Source: Isoetes taiwanensis (lineage: Eukaryota > Streptophyta > Lycopodiopsida > Isoetales > Isoetaceae). Taken from it: DNA of 64,000 nt. A program made the translations under genes and the position numbers. The notes below the pieces were generated by a model that was not told where the DNA came from, did not search any database, and saw only the letters and a list, made by a program, of their open reading frames with translations. Below are positions 11,100 to 22,229 of this stretch, in pieces. The stretch is from assembly GCA_021234155.1 (NCBI GenBank), contig JAJEKV010000032.1:5525835-5589834 (forward strand), given 5' to 3'. Numbering within the stretch: the stretch's first letter is position 1; every line of letters begins with the position of its first letter.

Positions 11100-12700
11100 A
11101 CCAACATCCGTAAATTAAGATTCGCCTTCGAAGCTTTTGAGAAGCTAAAACCCTGGTTTGTTGTGAAATTGAAGGACTTCAATAGTTGCTGCTGTATTCA
11201 GCACGTGAGGATGCAAATGCTAGTGGATGGACTCAATGGGATGAGAACCAAACATTCAAGAATTGCACTTGCACCTGCGGTGTTTGTAGATCACATGAAC
11301 TTGGTCAATGCAGGGCACACCAAAGATAAAATTGCAAGTACAGGAAGCTTGTGGAGATCTATATTATGTCCAAAGAGTGAATTAGATGAGTTTCACAAGA
11401 AGGCGCATCCTTGGAAATTGTGAGTCGTGGTGGAATCAAGAAGTTTCGCACCCGTCCCCATGGAAGGAAGTGGCAAGAGGGAAAGTGAAATGGGAGTACA
11501 TTGACTATGAAAAAAGTCAACGCCTCGAAGTTCGTAGGAGACCCACTCATCAAGATAATGAGACGTAACCCAAGGAGCTTCGGATAAACCGAAGAGCATC
11601 TAAAAAATCTTTCCACCGTGATAATTTCGTGTACCAATGGCAGTAAAATGCTTTTAAGGAGCTTCGAGAATCTCCCAAACAGATGCATGTCTCTCGGTAG
11701 TAAATTTTGCGTAGAACTATACATTCAAGGAACAAGAGGAGGTGCGCCGATGTACCGGGTCAATAACCAGATACCATTTTGGTTCAAATAACATATCAAG
11801 ATGACTCAAAGTATGATGAGATTATCAAGGAGACACATTACTATGTATCGATGATAGGGAACACGATACTTTGTTCGCGGCAACACCGCTTCATGAAGCA
11901 CCACAAATATCCGAGCGTAAAGGAAGTGTTCCAAAGAGACATTATGTGTTTTCGGATGGTGCATCTCAATTCAAGGCTTCTAGACCATTTTACTTTGTGG
12001 CTAGGTACACAAACGACAATCGATGTCTATATGATGTGGAATTTTTGGTTCTAACCACTGAAAGGTGAACACGATGGCAAAGTCAGCCGAGTTGAAGAGA
12101 TGGTTAAGACAAATCGCAATTAAAATACAGCAGAAGATAAAATTGGGTAATGCTCATGAAGTGGTAGAAGTTGCCGATGGAACATCCGAAAGGGATGAAC
12201 ACATCTAAAACCAAGAAGAGGAAGAATATAAAAAAAGGTTCTTTTGGGAAGTCAAGGTGGAGGATATAGATAGAAAGAAAGCATGGGATGCGTAAAGGAT
12301 TTTGGACACTAGGCGATCCATTGTGTACATGCATTCAATCCTGAATCTCCATTGCGCTTGCAATAACGAGGGAACTTTCATGCTTCGCAAACACGCTTGA
12401 TGGCATGTGGGACAGCCAGGTGAACAAGCACTACGCTGATGATTGGAAACTTCAAGTTATTGTACCATCCTCCAATGTGCATGCCGACATTGAGGACCGT
12501 GAATCCAGCAGGTCCTTGTTCTCCTCCAATCCCAAAGATGTTAAAGAGGCACTTAGAGTTGGTGATAATTTTGTCGTTGTTGTCTCCCAAGGGAATGGGT
12601 TCCGGAATTTTGGATTCTCGATGTGCACAAAACCAAAATGGATAGTGGAGAAAGACTTCCAACTCAATGGAACATGGTACCCTCACGGGTGATAGTGTCA
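11100..12700 (+). pseudogene. HGKG-motif transposase-like gene remnant, copy 1
   Basis: Fragments in shifting plus-strand frames share the layout of copy 2 (28370-29960). They include a Cys/His-containing N-terminal part (GMRTKHSRI in one frame), a VFSDGASQFK-like segment near 11946, and a WNF segment near 12040. In copy 2 the latter reads WNFFGSNHGKGE. The SDG..QFK plus WNFF..HGKG combination occurs in a widespread eukaryotic family of transposon-derived proteins, by recollection rather than search. Stops and frameshifts are numerous and differ from copy 2, so no intact protein is encoded. Confidence 0.55.
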
Positions 12701-13233
12701 TAGAAGGTATGTATTACAAGAAGGGCGCAAGATCAACCGCCAGCCTATGATCTTTGCAAAGAAAGACGCTTTAGGCATAGTATTCACAAAACAGATTCCA
12801 GGTAATCGACTTCACATGCCACCAACTAAATGTCAAAACAGATCAGATATAGGTCGGATCCTTTAGATGAGGAGAAAAAATTTGGCTAATTTACCCAAGT
12901 TCTTTCCGATGTGATGATGAATGTAAAACCATTCTCAGTAGTTTCTAAACTCATGTGAAGTTTTGTGCTTCACCGTGGAAAAATGAGTTTGTTTGATTTC
13001 TTTTGAAGATTTGAATTTTTCTCAAACACTTGATTCCTTTTGTTTGTGAGATGAATTGAATATGAATTTTCATTGAAATGAATCGAGGTTACAATAACAA
13101 TTATGTACATAAGAAAGATATATGTTGATTTGGGTAATGAGGTGATCATGCACCTACATACTTCCCAATACATATGTTTCCTCCCCGGCCCAAATTTTTG
13201 TTTCTAATCTTAAACTTCAAGCATGAATACTCT
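12701..13233. other. End of duplicated segment
   Basis: This is non-coding DNA after the transposase remnant and matches 29960-30496. Nothing is recognised beyond a possible 3' part of the element. Confidence 0.4.
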
Positions 13234-14400
13234 TGCTGATCCTGTAAGTTCTGCGCACACCTCCTACTAAGCTGGCGAAAGGATGCCATGCCATCTCACC
13301 CTTAAAGCTAATCATCCCGGGAATCAGAGAGGCGTGAGTTGGCAATGAGATGAGAGGCTGAACCTTGAATAGAATCGAAAGAGGAAAAGTTTGAGATTGA
13401 AGTGGTGGAGGCCGGAAAAAAGCCAAAAAGAAATTATTACAAGGCGAACTGGTGGTGACAACTTGCTCCACACCAACTAGGCGGGCATCAAGAAAAGGCA
13501 CTAGGTAACTTTGCCTCCAACCGGATTACAAGGATTGCGATGAGGGAAAAGACATGGCTTCTACAGGAAGCTCAAAGAAATTGAGCTGAGGTGTCATTGT
13601 GCACAGGATCTCATGCACTACTGAGGTTGATTGTGTTAAGTTATTACTTACAAAGGGATGAGGTCTGGCGAGAGACCTTTGCAAGTGAGAAAATTTACTC
13701 ACGGTCATTTATGCCTCTTAAGGAGCGTATAAAGGGATAGACAAATGCATTCTATTCCACATTTGCATTGTTGACCTTACGGAGAGGGATTCGTTTGTAA
13801 GGAAGAGGACTAAGGTATTTGGTTTGGTTGGCACTCCACAGCTTTAAAAATGAGGAGAAGCTGACTTTAAAAAAACTAAAGAACACTTTGCTTCTCTCAA
13901 ATATTTGCATTTGTTTTCGTGGGTGTCGACTCACGAGGCAAGTTGCCACTATGAGCTTCAATGTGGACAATGAATGATTGGATGAGCATGAGCTTCATTG
14001 ATAAAATTAAGTTTATGCACAAGGAATCTGAGCTTTTTTTAGATTGAACATAAGGGTGACAAATATATAAAGGAAGATCAAAACCTATATCGGCTCTTAA
14101 AGAAGCGTTAATGCTCTGATCTTTGCTTAACATACAACTCCTCTACGATGCGGAGCATCTCTTGTGAATAAGACAACTACTTCAACTAGCTTTTAGGCAT
14201 GGGCGTGTAAGATAACTTTCTTCTCAAGTTCTTTGACCATGCGGCGCATAGCTATTGATTTCTTACCTTTATTTCATTCTTGTTCCTTTTTTTAGGTGCG
14301 GGAACTTCAAAGAAATTTTTTGATATGTTTCTTTGAGGGGTACCTTTGAAATCTAAAAGGAAAAGGTGAAGGATCAAAAAGAAAAAAAGCGAACACCGCA
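13234..14400. other. Unique spacer, no gene recognised
   Basis: The interval is not present in the second copy. Short frames on the minus strand (for example 13217-13501 and 13897-14133) lack family features. It may contain the eroded upstream exons of the methyltransferase gene. Confidence 0.35.
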
Positions 14401-14429
14401 AAGAGAAGGACATGGGTATCATGGTGCGG

Positions 14430-16501
14430 AGGGAAATGCAAGGTCTAAAAATCTGAGAAAAAGTTTGTGAGGTGTTGCGCGGAAGGTGGTGAATGGCCAC
14501 TTTAGCTTGGAAGAAATCGGGGTGAATTCAAGCGATGAAGTTCTTGCTAGTTCTCGTTTGGTAGTTCGTTCCGAGTTTTTAACACTCCTTACTTTTGCGA
14601 CCAAAAAGGATTGTGCACTCTGTCGGCTGACAACTCATGGTCCACCTTAACTATCACACCTGGGAAAAGTTAAAGAATTATACCCTACATGGTCGTCGGA
14701 TGAAAAGATAAACCAATCGCTTCAAATTTTACAAAGCGGGTAAAATTTGTTTGTTCCCCTCTTATCTTGTTGTGTGCCTATCTTGGCGCATAGCACTAAG
14801 AAATCCGTTCTTGTGGTGCTATCTTGGCGCATAGGTGACACTTGAACTTTTTTTTTCTTCTTGCTGAAGTTGTTTTCTTGTTGTGTGGCTATCTTGCGCG
14901 CATAGCATTCTGAGAATCCATTCTTGTGGTGCTATGTGCGCGCCGGCTAACACTTGGAACTTTGTTTTTCTTCTCACCAAAATTTGTTTTCTTGTTCTTT
15001 GTCTATCTTGCAGCATAGCACCACAAGAAGTCCCGTTACTATGTTGCTATGTGCGCATAGGAAGACACTTTGAACTTCGTCTTCTTGTTTTTACTAAAGG
15101 CGTGTTACGTGGTTTTAGAAAAGAAGGGACCGATCTTGAGGGGTTTCTTAACATGGTTAGACTTGCTAAGGAAGAGCGCGTAAAGCTTAAGAAGAAGGAA
15201 GAAAATTTGAGCAAAGTTTTGTACCAACAAATTTGAAAGGTTTGACATGTTTGGCGAAATTGTTTATACCATATATCATGGAAATTGTGTCAAACTTGAC
15301 CATACGTTGAAACACGGCAATTATTAGTTATGTATTCTTTGATATTCCTTATGGGTTCAAGCTACGATAGTCGTGGAGATGATTCTCCATTTACTTATCT
15401 TTGAATTTGATTCTCTCCACGGGGCGTTTCACCAAAATAAATCTTTTGCCGCTTTGGAGGATAGTAGTTTTCATTCAAATGTCGGGCGGTATGGTGGGTA
15501 AAAGATGCAATGACCACTTTGGAACACTGCAAAGTACATACACTAGGTACTTAGGAGGCTGGGTACTTTCTCATTTTCTTTTCATTAAAACTAATACAAA
15601 AATCCAAAATAAAAGTCAAGGACATTTTCAAAGTTATGATAAAGATAATATTTATATATATAAAAGTTCTAAAACATTTTATATTGAGATATTATCTATA
15701 CCGATTACCCGCGCTACCTTTTAGGTACCTTTTAGTCACTAAATAATACTTTTTAAGGGACACCTTGGTACAAGGCTGCAATGTTGCAAAGCTGGTTGAC
15801 AGGCAGATTTGGTAAATTTCTTTTTTTGCTATGCGGCGCGTGGTTGCGGTTCTGCGAGGTTGAAGGCGAATGTAAGGCTTGCAAGGCTTGTAAATGTTTG
15901 GGAGCGGATGCACATTGGTTACCCACGGCATTGGTGGGCGAAGAAGCATTTTACACTATATCTGCTGGCATGGACTTGCGTAATGCGTTTCAATTCAGTG
16001 ATCATTGATTAACAGACCAGTACACGGTCGTGTAGTCAATCCTTATCGAAGCCTCAGCGACTTATTAATACCCTTTTAGAGATGTTTTCCACGGCCCGGT
16101 GTTGGATCGTCGATGCCTTCTTAGGGTCAGGGACCACCTTGGCTTGTGCTTTAAAAAAGGGTCGCAACTGCCTTGCAATTGATTTTGATAAGGATTCTGT
16201 GGTATATATAAAATCCAGAATAAGTTCTCTTGCCCGGCCCTGCCCGGATAAGCGGGAGGTTGGCCTTAAGGATAAGGATGGTAATCCGCGACTTCAAGCT
16301 CGAGCCTTTCGCCACTCACAGGGAACACCAGCGATCCGTAGGAGTTCGTCGAGCTTGTTCTGTGGAAGAGGTTCAAAGGTTGTGGAAGAGAAGGATGCCT
16401 TAGACACTGAGGAAGTTAATCCTGATAGCTCTACTAAGGTTCTCCCTCCTCCAGATTCTGATGATGAACTTCCTCACAAGGAGCCTCCTCTTGACATATA
16501 A
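14430..16501 (+). pseudogene. Beta-class DNA N6/N4 methyltransferase, broken
   Basis: Motifs appear in the order IV then I, typical of class-beta amino-methyltransferases. The target or upstream motif IYHGNCVKLDH is at 15271-15303. Catalytic motif IV, DIPYGF (DPPY class), is at 15341-15358. SAM-binding motif I, FLGSGTT, is at 16118-16138 inside VDAFLGSGTTLACALKKGRN, followed by an acidic residue (AIDFDKD). NPYRSLSDLL just upstream of motif I resembles the KPxxLL helix of these enzymes. Exon-like stretches upstream are at about 14430-14739 (ends at a GT after CAAAGCG) and 15095-15236 (KEERVKLKKKEEN, basic coiled coil). Frames shift between motifs, and an AT-rich insert lies at 15570-15760, so the enzyme is not intact. 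Eukaryotic transposons (for example DIRS elements) are known to carry such methylases; membership of a mobile element here is inferred. Confidence 0.78.
14778..15060. repeat. Palindrome array C, in the methyltransferase gene
   Basis: Six copies of a CTATnTTGGCGCATAG / CTATGTGCGCATAG motif begin at 14778, 14819, 14889, 14932, 15003 and 15047. Spacings are 41, 70, 43, 71 and 44, so the larger unit is about 113-115 bp (a dimer). Shared spacer text includes TCTTGTGGTGCTAT and CACTTGAACTT. The array lies between the exon-like stretch ending at 14739 and the next coding stretch near 15095, so it appears intronic. It is diverged from the perfect palindrome CTATGCGCGCATAG found at 33.9 and 36.3 kb. 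Confidence 0.8.
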
Positions 16502-17035
16502 TGTGTGCTAAAAAAATGACATTTTTTTATGTGCCTATATTATTGTATTAAATTATTGAAACATAACTTTGTTGTCTATCTTGGCATAGACTTCCTTCCT
16601 TCCCTTAGTATTTTGTTTATTGAAAGTGCATTTTCTTAGTGTGTCTTAACATAAAATCGTGGCAGCTTTTAAAATGGCCATATTTGGAATGCAACTTTTT
16701 TTTTTTTTTATAGTTGTTTTTTAAATGGTCAAAAGCTGCCCGAATTTATGTTTTTGGAAAAAGAATGCGCAATTGCACCCGCAGTTCATTCTTTGCGTTT
16801 GCAAAAATCACCTTGTTATAAGTTACAATATAATTCATTCGTTGAAATAGCAATTCCAACACCAATAACTTAAGGATAACAATAATAACTCAACTAGGAA
16901 TGGTGCCCAAGCGTTCTTTGGAATATAAGCAAAACCTCTAAAGTATATCTTTGTAGTAATGATTGAAAAGAGCATGAATAGCCCAAGAATACTTCATTGT
17001 TAAAATATTAAACACCATTTCTTTTTCCTTAAGCC
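16502..17035. other. 3' flank of the methyltransferase gene
   Basis: AT-rich non-coding DNA. It holds one diverged copy of the palindrome family, CTATCTTGGCATAG, at 16576-16589, 75 bp after the stop. It also holds a foldback with arms GGCAGCTTTT (16661-16670) and AAAAGCTGCC (16731-16740), extended outward imperfectly to about 16651-16752. Confidence 0.6.
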
Positions 17036-19506
17036 ATTTGCTTTCTTTTTTTACCCTTTTTCTTTTCTCTTTTCCTTGTTTTCCATATACACTTCCTGCT
17101 TTCCTTTTCCCCTTTTTTTCATTTTCCTAACACATTTTCTTTTCCTCTTTCCTTTTTTTCCTTTTTTTCACTTTCCTTTTTCTTGGTGGACTTTTCCTTT
17201 TGCTTTCCCTCCTTTCCCCACCCTTTTACTCTTTCCCTTTTCAGCGTGCTCTTTTCCCTTTCCTTCCCCCTTTCCCCCTTCATTTTTTTTTTACTTTTCC
17301 TTCTCCCATGCCCTCTCAACACATTTTTCTTTTCGTTTTTCTTTTCCCATGCCATTTTCCCTTCCCATGCCCTCTCACTTTTTCCCTTTTTCCCCATGCC
17401 CCTTTTCCCTTCCCATTTTTTCATGTTTTTTTTTTGCTTCCTTTTCATCATTTCTTCACTCTTTCCATCTTCCCCTTTTTCCTATGCCTTTCCCCCTTTC
17501 CCTCTTCCCCTTTTTCTCGTGGCCCTTTTTTCATTTCCATTTACCGTGTTTCTTTTCTTACTATTCCATTTCTACCATCTTCCTTTTCTTTTTTTTTTTT
17601 GTTTTCCCTTCACCGTTTTTATTTTTTTTAATTCGCATTTCATTTTCTTCCATTTCTGTTTGCCCTTTCCTTCTCCTTTTTCCTTTTTCGCCCTTTCTCC
17701 ACCCCTTGCCTTTCTTTCCTTTTTTTCTTCCTTTTTTATTTTTCTATTCCCTGCTTTTCTTTTCCTTTTTTTTTTCTATTTTTCTCTTTCTTTTTGTTCT
17801 CATCCCCTTTCTATTTTCCTATTTCACCCTTACTTTTTCCTCATTCCCTTTTTTCTTTAGCCTGTATCCCTTCCCCTTTTCCTTTTACCTTTTTTTCATT
17901 TTCCTTTTTTCCCCTCCCCTCTTCTCCTCTATCCTCCCCTCCCATTCGCTTCGCTTCTCTTTCCCCTTTCCCTTTCCCTTTCCCTTTCCCTTTCCCTTTT
18001 CCGTGGCCTTTTTCCCTTCCCTTTTCCTCCTTTCCTAGCCCTTTCTCTCTTCCATTTTTTCCCATACTATTTTTTCCTCCCATTTCCCCTCTCCCTTTTC
18101 TCTTTTCCTTTTCCCATATCCTTTTCCCATGGAGACTTAGCGCGTGCGTAGGTTCGGGCCAGATCCTCGACACCGATCGGTTGGGCGTTTGGTGAAGTTT
18201 TGTTTGTTGGAGGTTTGTTGCTTTTTGCTCCTTTTTTCCGGTGGTTTTAATGCCCTTTTTTATTGTGTTTGTAAGGGCTTGACCCATGTTACAGTAAGGG
18301 ACTTTATCCCGTCTTGTACTGTGGTCCCCATAGCTTTTTTAAAGTTTCTTCCTTCCTTCCTTCCTTCCTTTCCCATAAATTTTTCTTCTTTTTTGTTCCC
18401 TTTTCTCTTTCCTTTATTCTTGTGCCTTTTTTTCCTTCCCTTTCCTCCTCCTTTGTTCTTTTCCCTTTCCTTTTTTCCATACTTTCCCTTTTCCTCTTTC
18501 CTCGCACTTTTCGACTTCCCTTTTTTTTCCTCCTTGTTTCCCCATTCCCTCTTTAAGTTTTCTCTATGCCCTTTTTTCTTTCCTTCCCTGCTTCCCCTAC
18601 ATTTTTTTCACCTTTCCCTTTTTCCTCCCTTCAACCATCCCTTTGTCTTTCTTCATTTTTCCTGTCCTTTTTCTCTTTGCCGCATCCCTTTCCTCTTCCC
18701 CTTCGCCAATGTCCCTTTTCACTCTCTCCTCCTCCCCCTATCTATTCCCTTTCCCTTCCCTTTTCCTCCTTTCCCAGCCCTCTCTCTCTTCCACTTTTTT
18801 CCATACTATTTTTCCCTCCCATTTCCCCTCCCTTTTCCTTTTCTCTTTCCCTTTTCCCATATCCTTTTCCCACATTTTTTTCTTCTCCTTTTTCCAGTAC
18901 CCCTTTTTCTCTTCCATTTTTTTTCGTGCCTTTTTTCCTTCCCTTTCCTCCTAACTTCGTTCTTTTCCCTTTCCTTTTTTTCATACCTTCCCTTTTCCTC
19001 GTTCCTCACACTTTCCGACTTCCTTTTTTTTCCCTTCTCGTTCCCCCCGTTCCCTCTTTAAGTTTTCTCTATGCCCTTTTTTCTTTCTTTCCCTGCTTCC
19101 CCCTACATTTGTTTCACCTTTCCCTTTTTCCACCCTTCTTCCCTCCCTTTGTCTTTTTCTTTTTTCGTGACCTTTTTCCCTTCCTTTTTTCTCTTTTCCC
19201 CACCCCTTTCCTCTTCCCCTTTGCCAATGTCCCTTTTCGTTCCCTCCTCCTTCCCCTATCTTTTCCCTTTCCCTTTCCTTTGTTTTTCCCTTCCCTTTTC
19301 TCTACCCTTTTCCTCTCCCTTTTACTCCTGTCCTAACCCTTTCCCTCTTCTTCTTCTTTTCGTAGTGTCTTTTTTTCCCTCATTTTCTCCTTTTATTTTC
19401 CTTTCCCTTTTTCTGTACCCTTTTCCCTTTTATTTTCCTTTTCCTTCTTTCCCTTTTACCCGTGCCTTTTTTCCTTTCACTTTGCGCTTTTCCTTTTCCC
19501 TTTCCT
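17036..19506. repeat. Polypyrimidine (CT-rich) element, copy 2
   Basis: The composition is as in copy 1, here with its left edge visible: CT bias begins near 17030 just after ordinary AT-rich DNA. A non-CT island lies at 18130-18345, containing TTTGTTGGAGG and GGTGGTTTTAATGCCC as in copy 1. The higher-order unit of about 500 bp is visible from the CTCTATGCCC phrase at about 18564 and 19068. Long Phe/Ser/Pro and Lys/Gly/Glu frames are artefacts. Confidence 0.92.
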
Positions 19507-19640
19507 CTTAAGACATCAGACCATGGCCAATCACGGTGGCGGGAAGTCGTGCGAAAAGTCTCGGCCTTCAGATGCAATCAAATGATCTCGGCCATCCAAA
19601 TTAGGGTTTGATTCATGACATACGCTAAAACTTTGATTAA
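19507..19640. repeat. Conserved flank of polypyrimidine element, copy 2
   Basis: Same flank as at 2178-2302. The copy 2 sequence lacks about 45 bp that follow AAAACTTT in copy 1 (about 2301-2345) and rejoins at GATTAAGTATTCATATATA. Confidence 0.85.
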
Positions 19641-21624
19641 GTATTCATATATATATTAGTGGGGAAAAAAGTTAGATACCTAGCGAGCCCTGTGAAAACA
19701 GTGCATAGAGCTTCAAGACCAAGGATAAAAACTTAAAAAAAAAAAAAGAAAAAATTGCTTGGAACGAGTGCCAACAGCAAAGTGCCAAAAGGAAGGCTTC
19801 AATCCTCCTTCTTAAGGAGGGCTCAGAGCTATTATCGTCAATCTGCACCTGGCAGGGGACCTAGTGGCCACTTCAAGCACGATGGAGGGCATCGGTCAAC
19901 TCGATGGAGCATGCCGCGGGGCTGTGGGCCGAGATTGCCTCATCCACCTTACATTGTGTAAGCGGCACATTGCGAAAGAGATGCACCACAGAATTGATAT
20001 CATATCATTAAATTATCGGAAGAATAGCTAACTTATCTGAGTTAAACCGCCAAAAAAGGCGGCCCGGAGAGGTTGGGTTGGAATCGCACTTGCAGACTCC
20101 GACCATGGGGAGTTTGATCCATCTTCATTTGCTGCAAGGGGGATCAGTATTAAGATTAGAGACATTCTATGACAAATCTGAAATAGATGGTGATTCAGAA
20201 GAACAATTGTGAGGCACACATCTTACCTTATGCAATTTCCAATGGCGCTAGCTTGAATCCAGGCCAAAATGTGCATTACAATGGATCCATTGCCTCCATT
20301 TTATAGAGGGAAAGATTTTTTCATGGATTTTTCAAATTTGGCCATTAATTGACCGGTACCTCAATTCCTAGCTCCCCAATGAAGTTTTGCGAATTTGGCC
20401 ATGAATTCAAAGGCATATCCATAATTCATTAAATTTGCGACTTAATTCAATCTGTATTCAAACTCTGCTTGGTCGATTAGGGACGAATCAGGTAATTATT
20501 AGTGGGTTAGCTCTAAACTAACCCATGATTAGTGGATGCACGGAAGGTCAGGACGAAGCCCCAGATGCGTGTGATGCATTGGGGGTTGGATATAGGGAGT
20601 CTTACGAACGTCGTGGGAAGCCTTAGCGATAGCAAGGTCTACTTTCCAGGGAGGCTCTAAGCCCACCACGAGTCTACTGCGTGGCAATTATTGCCATCGC
20701 GAGGCGGTGGCGCCCTCCGCGGGGGTTCCTTGATCCCCTCTACTTGGGGCTCACATTACTGGCCCAGATGTGCTCCAATTGCAGGAAAAAATGGATGACA
20801 GATTATCTAGTCATGATCTAGGAAAACCTACCATTACAAAAGTCCATTGCAAATTAATAGGTAAATTGTCATTGGTGCCCTTAAGTGCGTGAAAGGGTGC
20901 ACCCATACCCTAGTAAGTTGTAATAAGCGGAGACGTTGAAATTTATTTCATATTATGCTCGTTTTATAACCTATAAACTTCTCAGGCATTGATGGAGCGG
21001 CTTGTTAAGCTCTCCCACTGTTTTATTGATTATTTGGGTGCCTAAGATCGACTCTCGGCTATGGCGATTGGGCAAGGAGATCTTTGTAGAAGACATTGGA
21101 CCGTGAGAATCCGGCATATATTTTAGCTCATGGCTTCCTTGCATTTTGGTTCAAGCTCTACCAGTTTAAAGGTCCACGAAATTGGCTATACCATCAAAGC
21201 GGGGGGCATCATGGCTCTGGCCTTGAGATTGATAATATGTTTGCTTTTAGCTGCAATATCGTGTTTTAAATATCAAAGCTGAGCCATCTTTTTGCTATGT
21301 CTGATGCCATTTGTGGCGCTTTAATCCGACGAATGGACTGGATTAAAGGTTTGCTTCTTATGTCTCGGTTTGCTTTTGAAGGTTTTCTTTCGGATATATG
21401 AGTCTTGTGGTCTTTAGTTCATGTAAAGGGCAGAGTATATATATTACAACATGGTTTCTACCTTAAATCCAGCAAACAGTGCATAGCCATAGATAGTGAT
21501 TCCCAAGTGCAAGCATTCAAAGAAAAGATTATGCCATAGCTTATCCGCCAAGGAAACTGTTTCTGCCATAACCCTTCATAGCCATTCGTGTACGTAACTT
21601 CAACCTTCCGTTTATTACACACGA
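19640..21624. other. Intergenic region matching 2345-4316
   Basis: No gene was recognised. Compared with copy 1, differences fall in clusters of several changed bases separated by long identical stretches, for example near 20600-20720 and 21045-21200. Confidence 0.4.
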
Positions 21625-21682
21625 GAAAAATACCCACTCAGGTTTTCGGGGGGTAATCTGAAAACCTGAGTGGGGTATTTTC
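21625..21682. repeat. Snap-back hairpin, copy 2
   Basis: Arms 21625-21647 and 21660-21682 give the same structure as 4317-4373, with one extra A in the left arm. Confidence 0.85.
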
Positions 21683-22229
21683 CCTTATACCTAACTACTA
21701 ATGAAGATAGAGACCCATTGCTACTAGGGAATTGTTAGGTATACATTCATGGTGTATTAGATGCTCGCTTGAATGCATTTTGTTCAGCCATGCTATTAGA
21801 GTTGATCATTTACACGTTATCCTAGCTTCCCTCAACGGAGGAATCCTTTCAAGAAGAAGAAGAAAAGCATTTTTTATACAAAAGCTAGCAAAAAGTTTAC
21901 GATGGGGAATTTGAAAATCAGCTACACTGTTTGATGATCTGAAATGAGACTCTCTCCTTGTCGGATACATATGTTGGAGAGTTGGACATTACCAATCCAT
22001 GTCCAGCTTAATTCGAGAGATTCAGTCTTGTCTTTGAGTGTTCCTTGTACTTACTCTCTAAAGAATATTGATTCTATAAGCTAGAAATGCATAAGGAACG
22101 CCGATTCTGAATGCATAACAATAGTGAAGCTTTGCACCCCCAAAAAAACTTACATTACCTAAACAGATATGTTGTACCATTTTTCTACATAAAGAGCATA
22201 GTATAAATGTTGATAAGCAATAAAGCTGT

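Larger units (their letters stand above)
1..13233. repeat. Tandem segmental duplication, copy 1 (left end outside window)
   Basis: The whole interval re-occurs at 17365-30496 in the same order and orientation. Base 1 corresponds to 17365, PIRL stop 4963 to 22230, and the last shared bases at 13233 to 30496. After these points the two copies diverge abruptly. Identity is very high over the PIRL gene. It drops into scattered short clusters of substitutions and indels over 7400-13200, which are mostly mobile-element remnants. The left boundary of copy 1 lies outside the window. A false (haplotype) duplication in assembly cannot be excluded. Confidence 0.93.
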
